Positions 10,807-21,100 of a stretch of DNA of 53,615 nucleotides are shown here, in pieces. The stretch is from NCBI GenBank assembly GCA_003427395.1, contig BFEA01000186.1, positions 2,265,780-2,319,394 on the forward strand. The letters run 5' to 3'. The stretch's first letter is position 1; the number at the start of each line of letters is the position of its first letter. The notes beneath the pieces were generated by a model. The model saw nothing but the letters and a program-made list of their open reading frames with translations, was not told where the DNA came from and did no database searches. The stretch comes from Chara braunii. Its lineage: Eukaryota > Streptophyta > Charophyceae > Charales > Characeae. A program made the position numbers and the translations under genes.

Positions 10807-10985
10807 GATTTCTTCCTGCAAAAGGATGAAACAGATCACTGCTAGTCTGCCACCCACATTCTCCACGTTACAAACGACAAGAGAAAAACCTCGGAGAAAT
10901 GCTGTTACGTGAACAACTCTTCATTGCAATGTGGGTCTTCCAGAGGAGAACCGTTGAGGCACCCTAAGAGTGTCATCAAACAAGA

Positions 10986-11128
10986 GCAAGCAGCCACCAC
11001 CATCACCACCGCTGTTCGATTTGCTAGCCGGAGAGAATATATTCCTCCCTTCATACGAGGCTGGGCAGTACCGGTTGGTCTGCCCTCTATGCAATGACGG
11101 ATCGGACCTGTACAAGAGTCTGGCTGGT
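10986..11128 (+). CDS. Candidate exon with CPLC zinc-finger half, Twinkle-like?
   Basis: From an acceptor-like AAGCAG^CC at about 10989, the frame reads PPPSPPLFDLLAG, then QYRLVCPLCNDGSDLYKSLA. It reaches a strong donor, CTG^GTAAGATC, at about 11128. The order R-L-x-C-P-x-C-x-x-G..SL resembles the first half of the primase zinc finger in plant organellar Twinkle-type primase-helicases. The second Cys pair, which should read like W.CFR..CG.KG, was not found downstream. What is seen is one CPxC half-finger beside a good donor; the identification is inference and weak. Confidence 0.3.
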
Positions 11129-11204
11129 AAGATCATACAAAATGGCATCGCGGTTCGGAAATGTCAGAGTCAAGCGCGTGTGGCATCGGTGTCATATGCT
11201 GCAC

Positions 11205-11448
11205 GGCGGCACAGTCCCTTGCATCCCGCAAGCAGTGAAGGGGCGCTGTCTTCATCTCCTCCTCTTCACAGCCTCCGCTCCGCAGGAACTGCAATGCCAA
11301 GGGCTCCGAAAATAGGTACCCAATGGCGGCACAGTCCGTTGCATCCCGCACGCAGTGAAGGGATGCTGGCTTCATCTCCTCCTCCTCTTCACAGCCTCCG
11401 CTCCGCAGGAAGTGCAATGCCAAGGGCTCCAAAACTAGGTACCTAATG
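11205..11448. repeat. Tandem duplication, about 121-bp unit
   Basis: Two head-to-tail copies start at GGCGGCACAGTCC (about 11206 and 11325) and end at TAGGTACC(C/T)AATGG. Each contains CATCTCCTCCTCTTCACAGC, CTCCGCTCCGCAGGAA and CAATGCCAAGGGCTC. They differ by several substitutions and a CTC insertion, so the duplication is not recent. It follows directly after the candidate exon at 10986. Confidence 0.85.
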
Positions 11449-12823
11449 GAACGGGTGGTCCAGCTGGGCGACCGCCTCCACTGCCTCCTCCCCGCCTTGA
11501 CCTCCTATTGTCAGACTGGAGGCTGCCCAAGGAGGAGCTTGCTGTCCAAGAGTTGCACAAGCAGCAGTCATTAACTTAACCCCCATCACGGACAACGCAG
11601 AAGAAGAGGCTCCATCCGACCAGCCAAAGGCTGAAGCTGTGCTGCATCAGACTCGAGTCAGAGGAGGTCGCACAATGTCGATGCCATATCGTGTCATATC
11701 CATCCAATCCACAAAGCTGCAATGTCCTAGACTGACCACCAGACCGAGCAGTGGTAACCTAGAGTAGAGCTGGGAAACCTGAAACCTCCGATCTTGCCGA
11801 CCACAGGAGAGATGCAAAATGGCCTATCGTAGCAACAAGATGAGGACGTAACTTTTCGCCCTGTCCTAGCCAGCACAGGAGAACGCAGTATATCAGTTAG
11901 GGAGAGCTCTAACATCAGTGCAGAATGCAACGGCCGCATTGTGCTATTCTGGCTAGAGAGCTGCAACGAGGTCACAGAGAGACGGCTTCGACTTTCCATC
12001 CCGGGCAGGGAAAGCTGCTAATGTGGAGGAATATGGGATATGGGTTAAACCACCAGTCCTTTCCTATATGTTGGCTGCGGGCACACTGCACACCGGCCCC
12101 AAAAAAAATCAAGAGTGGCCTCGATTAGATTTATCGGGCAGCCGCCGTTCCGTTTCAGGCCAGCGCATAAACCGGCGCGCCTCTGAAGAAATAGGTGGGA
12201 ACCTGCACTGTCACAGAGGAACAAGGATAGGCATAAAGCAACGGAGGGTGAAGGATCTTGGATAAACCATCATGCTGATGCTGATCCTACACATGCACAG
12301 GGGCAGGGGCATGAGCAGCAGCTGCACTTGGTGCGGTGCGACGGCGCAGTGCAGCTTGGATTCTTTGGAACATATGCTCCTTCGCAGTAGGGAAATGATT
12401 CCTTCCAGACGAAAACTGTTGCACGGTCGTTGATACTTAGAAGAACAGCTGAGCTGGAGCTGCAATAAAAAAGCTTCGATGAGGCTGTAGAAAGAAGTTG
12501 TGCTTCTTCGTGATACAGTTGTAGCCACAAACCGGCTGAAGTACCGGTAGCAGCTACAGTCATGCTGCATGGACTACGGGAGATGCACAAGCTCAGGTCG
12601 CTGACTGCATCCTTCCACGAGGATCTTAAACGCTGTTCTTGTGACCTCTAACAGCAACAACCGGAGATTACCTAGTTTCGTCCCCTTCTGTCACTCCTAT
12701 CCTCGCACATTCAATGCCGTCACCATCGTAAACAAGGTCCTACCTGCCTCTGATCCCCTTCATACTGTTATTGGCATTATTATCATTAAAAAAAACAGAA
12801 AACCCCAGCTGCCTGTCACTCGC
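11449..12823. other. No secure gene; one TTAA-element end
   Basis: Moderately GC-rich DNA. 12045-12084 matches the left end of the TTAA-bounded element family (see 43322 and 48317) but no right end follows. Between 12300 and 12660 a plus-strand frame has coding-like stretches (e.g. LRRTAELELQ, TVMLHGLREMHKLRS) broken by at least two stops and ending at TAA/TAG-rich DNA. It could be a decayed gene or chance. Confidence 0.4.
12045..12084 (+). mobile_element. Left-end fragment of the TTAA-bounded MITE family
   Basis: TTAAACCACCAGT, then CCTTTCCTATATG, then TTGGCTGCGG. This is the same order as the left ends at 43322 and 48317. No ACTGGTGGTTTAA right end is found nearby, so the copy is truncated. 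Confidence 0.5.
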
Positions 12824-12932
12824 TACCGTCTTCCCCGGAACATAACGCACCCTAAAAATGAAATGTACACGAGTTATATTTCCGGCCAGATGCAGCCAAA
12901 ATCAGGGCACGTTGTGTTCGGGGGAAGACGAA
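12824..12932. mobile_element. MITE of the TA / CCGTCTTC family
   Basis: The left end is TA then CCGTCTTCCCCGGAACA..AACGCACCCT. The right end is the inverse, AGGGCACGTTGTGTTCGG then GGGAAGACG. The element is about 105 bp with no ORF. The TIRs of about 27 bp match those of the copies at 13573, 22584, 28535, 33902, 34599, 37185 and 50050. The left flank keeps TA; the right is AA. Confidence 0.75.
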
Positions 12933-13572
12933 CAAATTTGTAATTCTTCATTCTAATAAAGTATAGTTAGTTCCGCTCCAGCAAATTGTTCATAAATTTC
13001 ATGCTCTTCTCACCCCCAATTACTTTTTTGCTTTTGAGTAGTTCTATCCATCTCCAGGGACCCAAGGACTCGAAAAATCGAAATGACAAAGTTCTCGAGT
13101 CATTTCAATATCAATCGGAACCACTGCATGGAGCTGACTTCCGTTCTGGCCGTATAGTTTGAATCAAGCGCCGGCTGACTCAAAAGGGAATTTTTTTTAT
13201 TTTTTATTTTTTTTAACCTGCGTGCCTAGAGTCTCTTCGAAAAGGCCAAAAGTTTTTCATAGTCAATTGAGAATGTTGCCAATCTTAAAAACGAATGCAC
13301 AAATCTGGGATAAATTGGCAAACAATCACGGGGGGGGAAAATCACCGCAACAACGTACAGTGTACAACAAATTGCCTCGACGAGATCAATTTTTGCATAT
13401 TTAACGCAATTCCTTTGTTTGTGTATTTCATTTGCGTCTTCTTTTATGCATAATGGATTACCGAAAATAAGTGAACTAATTAAAAAAAAAACCGTAGAAT
13501 TCTCAAATTACAAGAATTCAAAACTCCAGAATGTAGTGATTATCGGCCTCCTGCACGTTCGACCAGGGTGTC

Positions 13573-13864
13573 TACCGTCTTCCACCGAACATAACCACGT
13601 GCCGTAAACGAATACAACGTATAGGTCGCTTTCTATTCGAAAACAAGGCACATGCATTCTATATTCGGCCATCGGGTATATCTGAATCATCGTGATTTTT
13701 CAAAAACTCGAATACAACGCATATGCATTATGTCCAGTGGAAGACGGTGGTATTCAAAAACAAGGCACGTGCATTCTATATTCGAACAGCGGGTGTATTT
13801 GAATCATCGTGATTTTTCAAAAACTCGAATACAACGCATATGCGTTGTCCGGGGGAAGACGGTG
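13573..13864. mobile_element. TA / CCGTCTTC MITE with internal tandem duplication
   Basis: The left TIR at 13575 is CCGTCTTCCACCGAACATAA. The right TIR ends GGGGGAAGACGG at 13862. Inside, a module of about 115 bp is duplicated (13636-13751 and 13753-13865). Each copy carries ACAAGGCACRTGCATTCTAT, TTTTTCAAAAACTCGAATAC, AACGCATATGC and its own right terminus (GTGGAAGACGG, GGGAAGACGG). The element therefore has one left and two right ends. Non-coding. Confidence 0.75.
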
Positions 13865-14454
13865 GCACACGGTGAGCCCACACACTGAACTCAAATTTTC
13901 TCAAATCAAAAAAACAATTCAACACCGTCAAATCGAGTACTGACTGTCATGTTCGACCGAGGTCACTATCAACGTGAGGTCACACGCTGCCCACACTTGA
14001 GTAGGAACTCATGAGAGGCGCTTGCTCTACTGCAAAAGTCGAGTCGTGTTTCTCGTCTGGCCAGAATTCCAGCCCCCAGCCCCCTTCAGCCCCTCCACAA
14101 TAACTGCAGATCGCTCTTCATATGGGAAACGAGCACGCGCAATGTGGTTCTGGTTGTTGTAAGAATTGCAACCAGACTCGTCACAGGTGTATCACATAGC
14201 GACTTGCACAGGCTGTTTGAAGAGACCCGGGTAGCAGAATCAAGTCGAACAAGTCAAACGGTACACGACTCGGCGTTTGTTCAGGGCCTCCTTGCTCCGT
14301 GAACTACTTTTAGGGCCACTGGCCCTGCTTGCCTGCCTCAGTTGTCACTGGCACGCCAAAACACACAGGTCACCACAAAAGGCCTCACCTTTTTCCCAAT
14401 CTCAGTCACGTGCAGCCCCGCTTCAACCTCTCTGGGGTTCTCGCATTCAAGATT
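13865..14454. other. Gene-free stretch
   Basis: Ordinary composition. No domain-bearing ORF, tRNA or repeat recognised. Confidence 0.45.
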
Positions 14455-14565
14455 CAATTTCAATTTCGTTCCCGCTCAATCGCCCTTCTCACGACTTGTA
14501 ATTGTGTCAATTTCAATTTCGTTCCCGCTCAATCGCCATTTTCACGACTTATAATTGTGTGCTGT
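14455..14565. repeat. Tandem duplication, 53-bp unit
   Basis: Two copies of a unit with AATTTCAATTTCGTTCCCGC, TCAATCGCC, TCACGACTT and TAATTGTGT. They differ at a few positions. Confidence 0.85.
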
Positions 14566-14799
14566 GTGCGGGTAACTCTATAATTCAGGTCCCCAAAATG
14601 GTTCTTTTCGTACGTTTTTCGTGCTACCTAGTGCCTCCAAAATCTCGAGCCATTGTAACTTGTGAGCGGGCTTCCTGACCAATCCGTGCACGGGAGTGGA
14701 GGCAGAGTGCATCACTCAACTTTACATCTGACCTCGCTGACTGTTGAATCCGGTATGTGTACTCCTCTCCCCACGGCTCCCTCCGTTTTCGATTTGATC

Positions 14800-14836
14800 C
14801 TAGCATTCATTCTGTGAGCCACGATCAAACTCCGAT
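14800..14836 (-). pseudogene. Fragment like the 5' end of mitochondrial small-subunit rRNA
   Basis: The minus strand reads GGAGTTTGATCGTGGCTCA followed by CAGAATGAATGCTAG. This follows the conserved small-subunit rRNA start (GAGTTTGATCCTGGCTCAG..GAACGCTAGC in plant mitochondrial rrn18) with a few changes. Similarity stops after about 36 nt. A degenerate mitochondrial-type tRNA-Pro lies 120 bp away, so a decayed mitochondrial insertion is the simplest reading. Alone the match is too short to be certain. Confidence 0.5.
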
Positions 14837-14952
14837 TGATTATTACGACTTAATATCCGGAACATAGGATGTGATCCTTCAACGAGTTTACCAGTTCCAG
14901 TCAATACAATCTTAATTAGCCAGCTAGTAGAACTAATCACCAATTGAACATA

Positions 14953-14994
14953 ACAAGGTGCGGTCTGGTAGCGCATCTGTTTTGGGTACAGACG
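14953..14994 (+). pseudogene. Degenerate mitochondrial-type tRNA-Pro(UGG)
   Basis: AAGGTG then GTCTGGTAGCGCATCTG, then TTTTGGGTACAGA. The anticodon stem TCTGT/ACAGA and the loop TTTGGGT with UGG are intact. The stretch matches the D-arm to anticodon half of plant mitochondrial trnP, with a few bases lost from the 5' side of the D-arm. No recognisable T-arm follows, so it is a pseudogene. It is probably part of the same insertion as the rRNA-like fragment at 14800. Confidence 0.55.
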
Positions 14995-15105
14995 ATCTAA
15001 TATCGTTTCTACCTCAGTATTTTAAAATTTCCTAACTGCAATCTTGGCACTCACACTTTTGGAGAACCGACAAATTCACGAACAGTTTCGACACACCCCA
15101 TTGTT

Positions 15106-15232
15106 ATGATTCCGGTTGCCTGAAGACCAACACTCGCTCACATAGACTTCCAAGTACGCCCATACATACAAAGAATGAAGGGGGAGAGGATGAGCGAGTG
15201 TTAGTCTTCAGACAACAGACAGCCAGAATCAT
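15106..15232. repeat. Foldback element, about 35-40-bp arms
   Basis: The left arm at 15106-15140 includes GATTCCGGTTGCCTGAAGAC and CAACACTCGCTCA. The right arm at 15191-15232 is the reverse complement, with a small insertion (ACAACAGACAGCC). The centre is about 50 bp and non-coding. It is probably a small foldback transposon. Confidence 0.7.
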
Positions 15233-16340
15233 CGCACCCTAACAGATGCACGCCCGAGGGTGAAAATTCGAAAACACAATGCTGGGCGAGAGACGAGTCA
15301 GTCACCACCTCCGGGTATATATATAATCGTACCAGCGATCGAACTCGCATCAGATACAAGTGTCCTTACAATTATGAATCATGTACTGTATTCGTTGGCT
15401 GGCACAAGGCTTTCTCACAGGTGCTGGATAAGTATAACCAGCCAACACGGTGGGCTTTCACATGGGTAAGGGTGTAAGCTACCAGGTTTGGATGGAATCC
15501 GGTATAAGAACTACATTAGCGGGACATTGGGACTTAAGTATAGCGAAGAACATTTTGCTATCCAGGCTGAGGAAACTATATGGCTGAGAACCTGCTCAGA
15601 TCCCACTGTGAGAACTGGATGACTGAAGTTCGACAACTAGATGGCTGATGCTGCTTCCCATGAATACATGGGAGCCATTAAAAGCCAGTGCATGAGAAGA
15701 GTCCACAGAGCCAGAAGACGCCAGGTATGATGATTCCGATCAGTGACATTGAAAGACAACGAAACAACAGGGACATTGACAAACATACAAACGAAGGAAT
15801 GGGCCCAGAGCTCATTCCAAGTAGGTGCCTGGTAAAAGTTCATAGACCTCTACATAGATGAGAACTTACAGCCGTGCATTCCATGAGTGAGCACCCGATC
15901 TGAGAAGAGATTCGACGAGTCCGCCAGTTCGAAACAAAAATTGGCCTAGAGCTTATTGTTCTGAGAGCAACACAGGTGAAAACCCAGACTTCCAACCCAA
16001 GCTGATACAATAACCAGACGCTTCGCAAAACAGCCTGCATGCTCAGCAAGTGAGGCTTGTCGGGCTGCAAGTTCAGAATCAACCTGGATTTGCTGGACAC
16101 CCCACCATCGCTGAAGGTGCGTCAGTCACCAGTGACTGCTGCATTGCATGGAGAGTTGTTGTGTCGTGCTCATCAAGTGAGAAAAATCTACGGACAAGTC
16201 TGGAAAACGCAGACATCACCATAGAGAAGCGCCTTACCTCAGCTACGGGAACATCTAGCATATATGCGTATTACCATAACGACTACCCCGGCATCGTGTG
16301 CGCAAAAAGCGAGAGAGTACAACATACATTTATCTATCGC
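15233..16340. other. No gene supported
   Basis: A minus-strand tRNA-like box B (CGAGTTCGATCGCTGG, 15326-15341) sits beside GGACACTTGTATCTGATG but has no clear box A, so it may be a SINE relic. ORFs on both strands at 15.6-16.4 kb are short and show no domain. Confidence 0.4.
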
Positions 16341-16395
16341 CACACACGACTGCCCGGTGAACAATAGGCACAGGGAGAGGAGAACAAACAACGGA
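16341..16395. repeat. Diverged copy of the 87-270 foldback family
   Basis: GACTGCCCGGTGAACAATAG, GCACAGGGAGAGGAGAACAA and ACAACGGAG align with the arm of the element at 223-290 and with 35395-35450, with about 15-20% differences. Confidence 0.5.
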
Positions 16396-16464
16396 GAGAT
16401 TTCCTCGGAGATTCACAAACACACTGTCCAGAAGACTTGCCCGGTGAACTCTGTGACAGACTGT

Positions 16465-16820
16465 TTCATCAGACACACCCCAAACTCATCACGTGACTGA
16501 ATTCCTTTTTATCGATACCCAACTTTGCTGTGCCCAGTAGGCCTGACTTCAAAGGCTACTAAGACCAGGGTGGGTAACGAAATCCGGTTCAACAGTCTGC
16601 CGACCTGGCACTTCAAGCGACCTCAGACGGAGAAAAAGGCACGGAACGGCGACTTGTAGCAGACTTTGGTCGAACATTCACCGAACTCATCACGGGGCTG
16701 AATTGCCTTATCGATACCCATTTTTGCTGCGCCCAGCAGGCCTGACTTTCAAGGCTTCTAAGACCAGGGTGACTATCAGAATCCGGTTCGACAGTCTGCC
16801 GACCTGGTAGTTCAAGCAGA
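16465..16820. repeat. Tandem duplication, about 202-bp unit
   Basis: Two head-to-tail copies share ACTCATCAC, TATCGATACCCA, GCCCAG(T/C)AGGCCTGACTT, TAAGACCAGGGTG and TCCGGTTC(A/G)ACAGTCTGCC in order, offset by about 202 bp. The second copy runs into a C/A-run. No coding reading is shared between the copies. Confidence 0.8.
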
Positions 16821-16959
16821 GCCCCAAAAAAAGGGTCTTTATAACATAACTTAGTCAGATTTTCACCGGCGACGTCCGGAGATCGAACCACTACAACAGA
16901 CAGACCAGGATGCACTTGAGTATGGATAAGGACCTACCATTCTGTCCGATGTTCTTTTT

Positions 16960-17160
16960 TTTAAAAAAGGACGACAGGCTTGAAATGTTATATTCGAGCT
17001 CGCCGACACCTCTCGCTCCAATGAAATTTGGACTACGGTCATTGGAAATCGAACTGAAGTCTGTGACTCGACAGTTTGTGGGTATGACTACGGTCATTGG
17101 AAATTGAACTGAAGTCTGTGACTCAACAGTTTGTGGGTGTTACCTACTGAGCTAGGACAG
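16960..17160 (-). mobile_element. tRNA-derived SINE relic, minus strand
   Basis: Read on the minus strand from 17160: GTCCTAGCTCAGTAGGTAAC contains a box A (TAGCTCAGTAGG). About 40 nt on, CAGTTCAATTTCC resembles box B. The box-B segment is duplicated in tandem (17033-17080 and 17085-17132, sharing GGTCATTGGAAAT and GAACTGAAGTCTGTGACTC). The element runs on to a T-run/A-run at 16955-16968. It is probably a tRNA-headed SINE with an internal duplication; pol III activity is not implied. Confidence 0.55.
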
Positions 17161-17660
17161 TTCGTCCTCGCCGAACGTTTAAGGCTTAGGGTTCTAGGTT
17201 TGATCGAATTTGCAAGTCTGCATTCTTTAGCAAGTTAATTACATTGGTGCTGGTACACGTCTTTTGACAGAACCGTAAGTTGACTCCTCTCTGGGCCGAT
17301 ACGCTCTTGGGGGAAAAACAGTATCGAGAGGATACGCTCAGATGTTAGCCATATCACTCACTGCCAGTCCTGTAGGTCCCCCATCTCGACGATCAGGGGA
17401 ATCACATCAGCAGTCCAACCTCAAGTTTTCAACCCTATGACCCCGACAGGAGGCATCCCTTGCATTCAATCTTAGCAATCTCTGCACCATTGTTCCGACC
17501 TGAACACCTAATGCAAATTCCTTTCACATAATTGCATTTTTCAATTCGTTGGAAAGTAGAGGCATGTCCATTGGAAAACGCGACAGCCAACGTACCGCAT
17601 GCAAAACATTGAGCCACAGACTTGCAAAAGCGAGAGCCCGTGAAAGAAAATCGAGTACAA
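17161..17660. other. Gene-free stretch
   Basis: No supported ORF or RNA. The short minus-strand ORFs at 17435-17731 show no domain. Confidence 0.45.
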
Positions 17661-17980
17661 CGACCGCGGAAAACGGCAACCAGAACGAGATCAATTGACG
17701 AACGAATGACCGCAATAGTCACATACTTCACATCTTTAGCTCTTCCACAAAGCTGTCCTTAAACGGGCAACGCTTAGACACGCCACAGAGGAGGTCACTT
17801 TTCCCCGATAAGCTCAGAGACCGCAGAAAAGGACAACCAGAGCGAAATTAATTGACGAACGAACGGCCGTAACAGTCGCATACTCGGCATCTTCAGCTCT
17901 TCCCCAAAGCAAGTCATTACACGGGACGGGTGACGCTTAGACACACCACAGAGCTCACTTTTCCCTGATAAACTCAGACT
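17661..17980. repeat. Tandem duplication, about 160-bp unit
   Basis: Copies at 17661-17819 and 17819-17980 share GACCGCGGAAAA/GACCGCAGAAAA, AATTGACGAACGAA, CTTCAGCTCTTCC-like words, GACGCTTAGACAC and CACTTTTCCC(C/T)GATAA. They are about 80% alike. A related fragment (GACCGCGGAAAAG) is at 19385. The array lies just downstream of RPL18A. Confidence 0.8.
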
Positions 17981-18147
17981 GGGTCACACAGGACCAGCCT
18001 CAGCAGCAGCTACCTACGAATCGTCGTCGTGAAAATACCCTATCGTACGGTAGATCCGTCTCGCGATCACTCGTCGAACTCAACGCGAAACGATTCACCG
18101 ATTACCAACAAAAAATAACATGTTCCGTCGCTTGCCGTTAAGATCAT

Positions 18148-21100
18148 TTAGACGCAGCAAACAGGCTTTGTTGCCTTGTAAGTCGTCTTCAACTTCCTCG
18201 TTGGCGGGCGAATCTTCCTGAACGTCAGCGGGAACCTGATCTTCCCGTCGTGGAACTGCTTGGTGTTGTCACGGCGGCACAACTTGGGAGGAATCGTCGC
18301 CGTCTTGATGATCTGGATGCACGGGAAGCGCACACGATGCCTCGACGCCATCTCCGAGTACATCTGCTCAACTGCTCCATTCAGAGTCGTGTCTCTGAAC
18401 TCCTTGTACATATTATGGTAGCCCGTCCTGCTCTGGTAGCGAAGCCACAGGCCGTAGTTCTTGATTGTAGTCGCCGACTTCTCAAAAATCTGCACACCCA
18501 CAAACGACCAGAGTCAAACACCTCTTCCCAAGACGTGAAGTACCTTCCACAAGCATACCGAAACTCTGAGCTGCACAAACAACGTTAGGGCTGGCTTAGG
18601 AGAAAGGGCTCTGACATAAGAAAAGAAAGACGAGATCTAAAAGTCATGTCCGCTGCGGGGTCTTTGAGGTTTACCCCCTTCTTGAACTAAGAAGGGCGCC
18701 CATACCTTAAGAATGCGTGGGCTCGGGACTCGCACAAAAACAGCACCACGCCGCATGGGCAAATCGTGCTCCATTTCCACCGAGGGCAAAGATGTGGCCT
18801 GATGAATTGAAGCGTTTTTTAGGGAATTCTTGGAAAACGGTACCATCTCACGTAGTGCTCTTCATGTCCACCGAGGGCAAAAGTGTGGCCTGATGCATTG
18901 CAGCGTTTTTATGGGAATTTTTGGAAAACGATACCATCTCACGTAGTGCTCTTCAAGTCCACCAAGGGCAGAAATGTGGCCTGATGCATTGAAGCGTTGT
19001 TTAGGGAATGCTTGGAAAACAACAACCATCTCACGTAGTCTCCAGTTGACACTTTGGAATCCGATCTCGGAGATCAAAGAGGAACTTCGGCTTTCAGTGA
19101 ATGTGGGGCAAATCTTCAGTGAACACGCGTGAGGACACATCCCATAAAGAGGGGGAAAAAACGATAGTGGAGCCCTCAACGAGCTTCTATGGAGCAAAAC
19201 CCTAACAATGAAAGCGTTCATTACGGATAGGAAAACAACGTCAAGCAAGAGAGACCCATATTCAACCTAGCTGGCGACCTCAGCAGCCATGAGAGCAACG
19301 AGGGAGAAACGGCGCTGACCTTGAGGGCAAAAAGGAGAGATACGAATCTACACACTCAGACGGGGCAAAAACGACAGGAAAACGACCGCGGAAAAGAACG
19401 GATTCATCCAGGAGGGGACACGAAGCTTAGTAGACAGACGGGTGATGCTCTGTCGCAAACGGCCGAATCTGGACGTCTTTGTGGATATGTGCGTTAGAGG
19501 AAACTCTAAGCGATTTTCTGCACCTCACAACAAACGTCCGTCAAATGATGATCCTAATTTTCAAAACGACAGAACGAAAACATAATGGGGTCGAGTTCAC
19601 AAATACACTTAGGCAGAGGTTGCCAAGTGTCAGAAAATCAGGCCACGCACAAAAAAAAAGCATTGCTTGCAGAAGGCTGCTGCCTGGCATCGAAGGCTGA
19701 GCGCTCGTTTCGACCGCAGGAGGGCGAAAGACGAGAGAGAGACACATGCTATGCAGTTTTATTTCGCATGCCGACCTCGCACGGCATTCCAGGAATTAAT
19801 AGTCATGGAAATTCAAAATACTACAAGCGAACGAAAAAATTCATATCAGAACCAACAACACCCTACGAACCTCGTTGATGGCAAGAATCTGGCCATGGGC
19901 TTTCTTCACTTTCTTCAGCTTTCGCAAGAAATACCTGGCACCAAACACCAACGATGAAAAACAGTCGTGAGGAACGAGCATCATAAAAATCTCCCCGCAA
20001 GCCTCAAGACGGCTCACAACCACCATGCTCACTTCCAAAAGACGTTACTGACCTTTCCGAGCGATACAGGAACCAGGCGTCATAAAAATTCTCTAAACAT
20101 TCAGCTCAAATAACACTCTGCATAACGATAGGGCGATTGAAGAGAGAAGAGGGGGGGGGGAGGAAAGACGACCTACCAAAATTTACTTTTGGCTCGCACT
20201 TCATCCGTCGACCACAGCTTCATCCGGTAAATCTTCGGACTCTCATCCCCCGGCTTCGGCAGAGCACGGCCGACGACATGATACTGATGAAACTGCAGAG
20301 AGACGAGGGCAGAAGACGATTAACAAACAGATTACAAACTTGACTGTCAAAAACGCACCGCCCGAATATAGTTAAGGCCCATAAAAACCAAATAGAGAGA
20401 CCGGCATCAAAGTTGGACACAATACGAATACGCACGGGCAAGCAGTGCACAACATTCTCGTGTCAACCCAGAACAGCCGTAGCAGCAGTCACTTTTCATT
20501 GCCATTCACGGAGAGAGCATGCCCTCGCGTTCCTTCTTCCTTCCAGGTCATCAACCGCTGCGTTCGTGCATCATCGGTCAATTGCGAGTACGCTGCATGT
20601 CTCTTGACAAATTAGAGTCGGAGCTCAACCCAAGAGAAAATAATGCAACAACAAGCAATGCACTTAACAAATGGAAAGTTACAAAAAAAACATTCTAGAG
20701 ATCAAGAACGTGAGTATGAAGACGAGATGAAGACGAGATGAAGACGAGATCGAAGGTGACAGAAGGAATGGAGATAAGACAGGAGACGGGGAGGAGACGG
20801 GGAGAAAGGAGAGGAGACGGAATAGGACAGCGGAAAGAAGAGGATTGAAGACAGGACAGGAGACGGGGAGGAAGGAGAGGAGAGAGCAAAGCTGCGGATA
20901 GGAAAGGAGAGGTAGAAAAATGAGTGGTAGATTGGGAGAGTGCGCAATACAGAATGAATGAAGTGACCAGCCCCGACGAAAGACACAGGGTGACGTGCCG
21001 CAAACCCTGCTGGAGAGATAGAAAGAGGAAACCCTAGAAATTCAATAGAGAGAAATAATGATCGAAACCGAAAACTTCGACAACTGAGCGCGCCGCGTGT

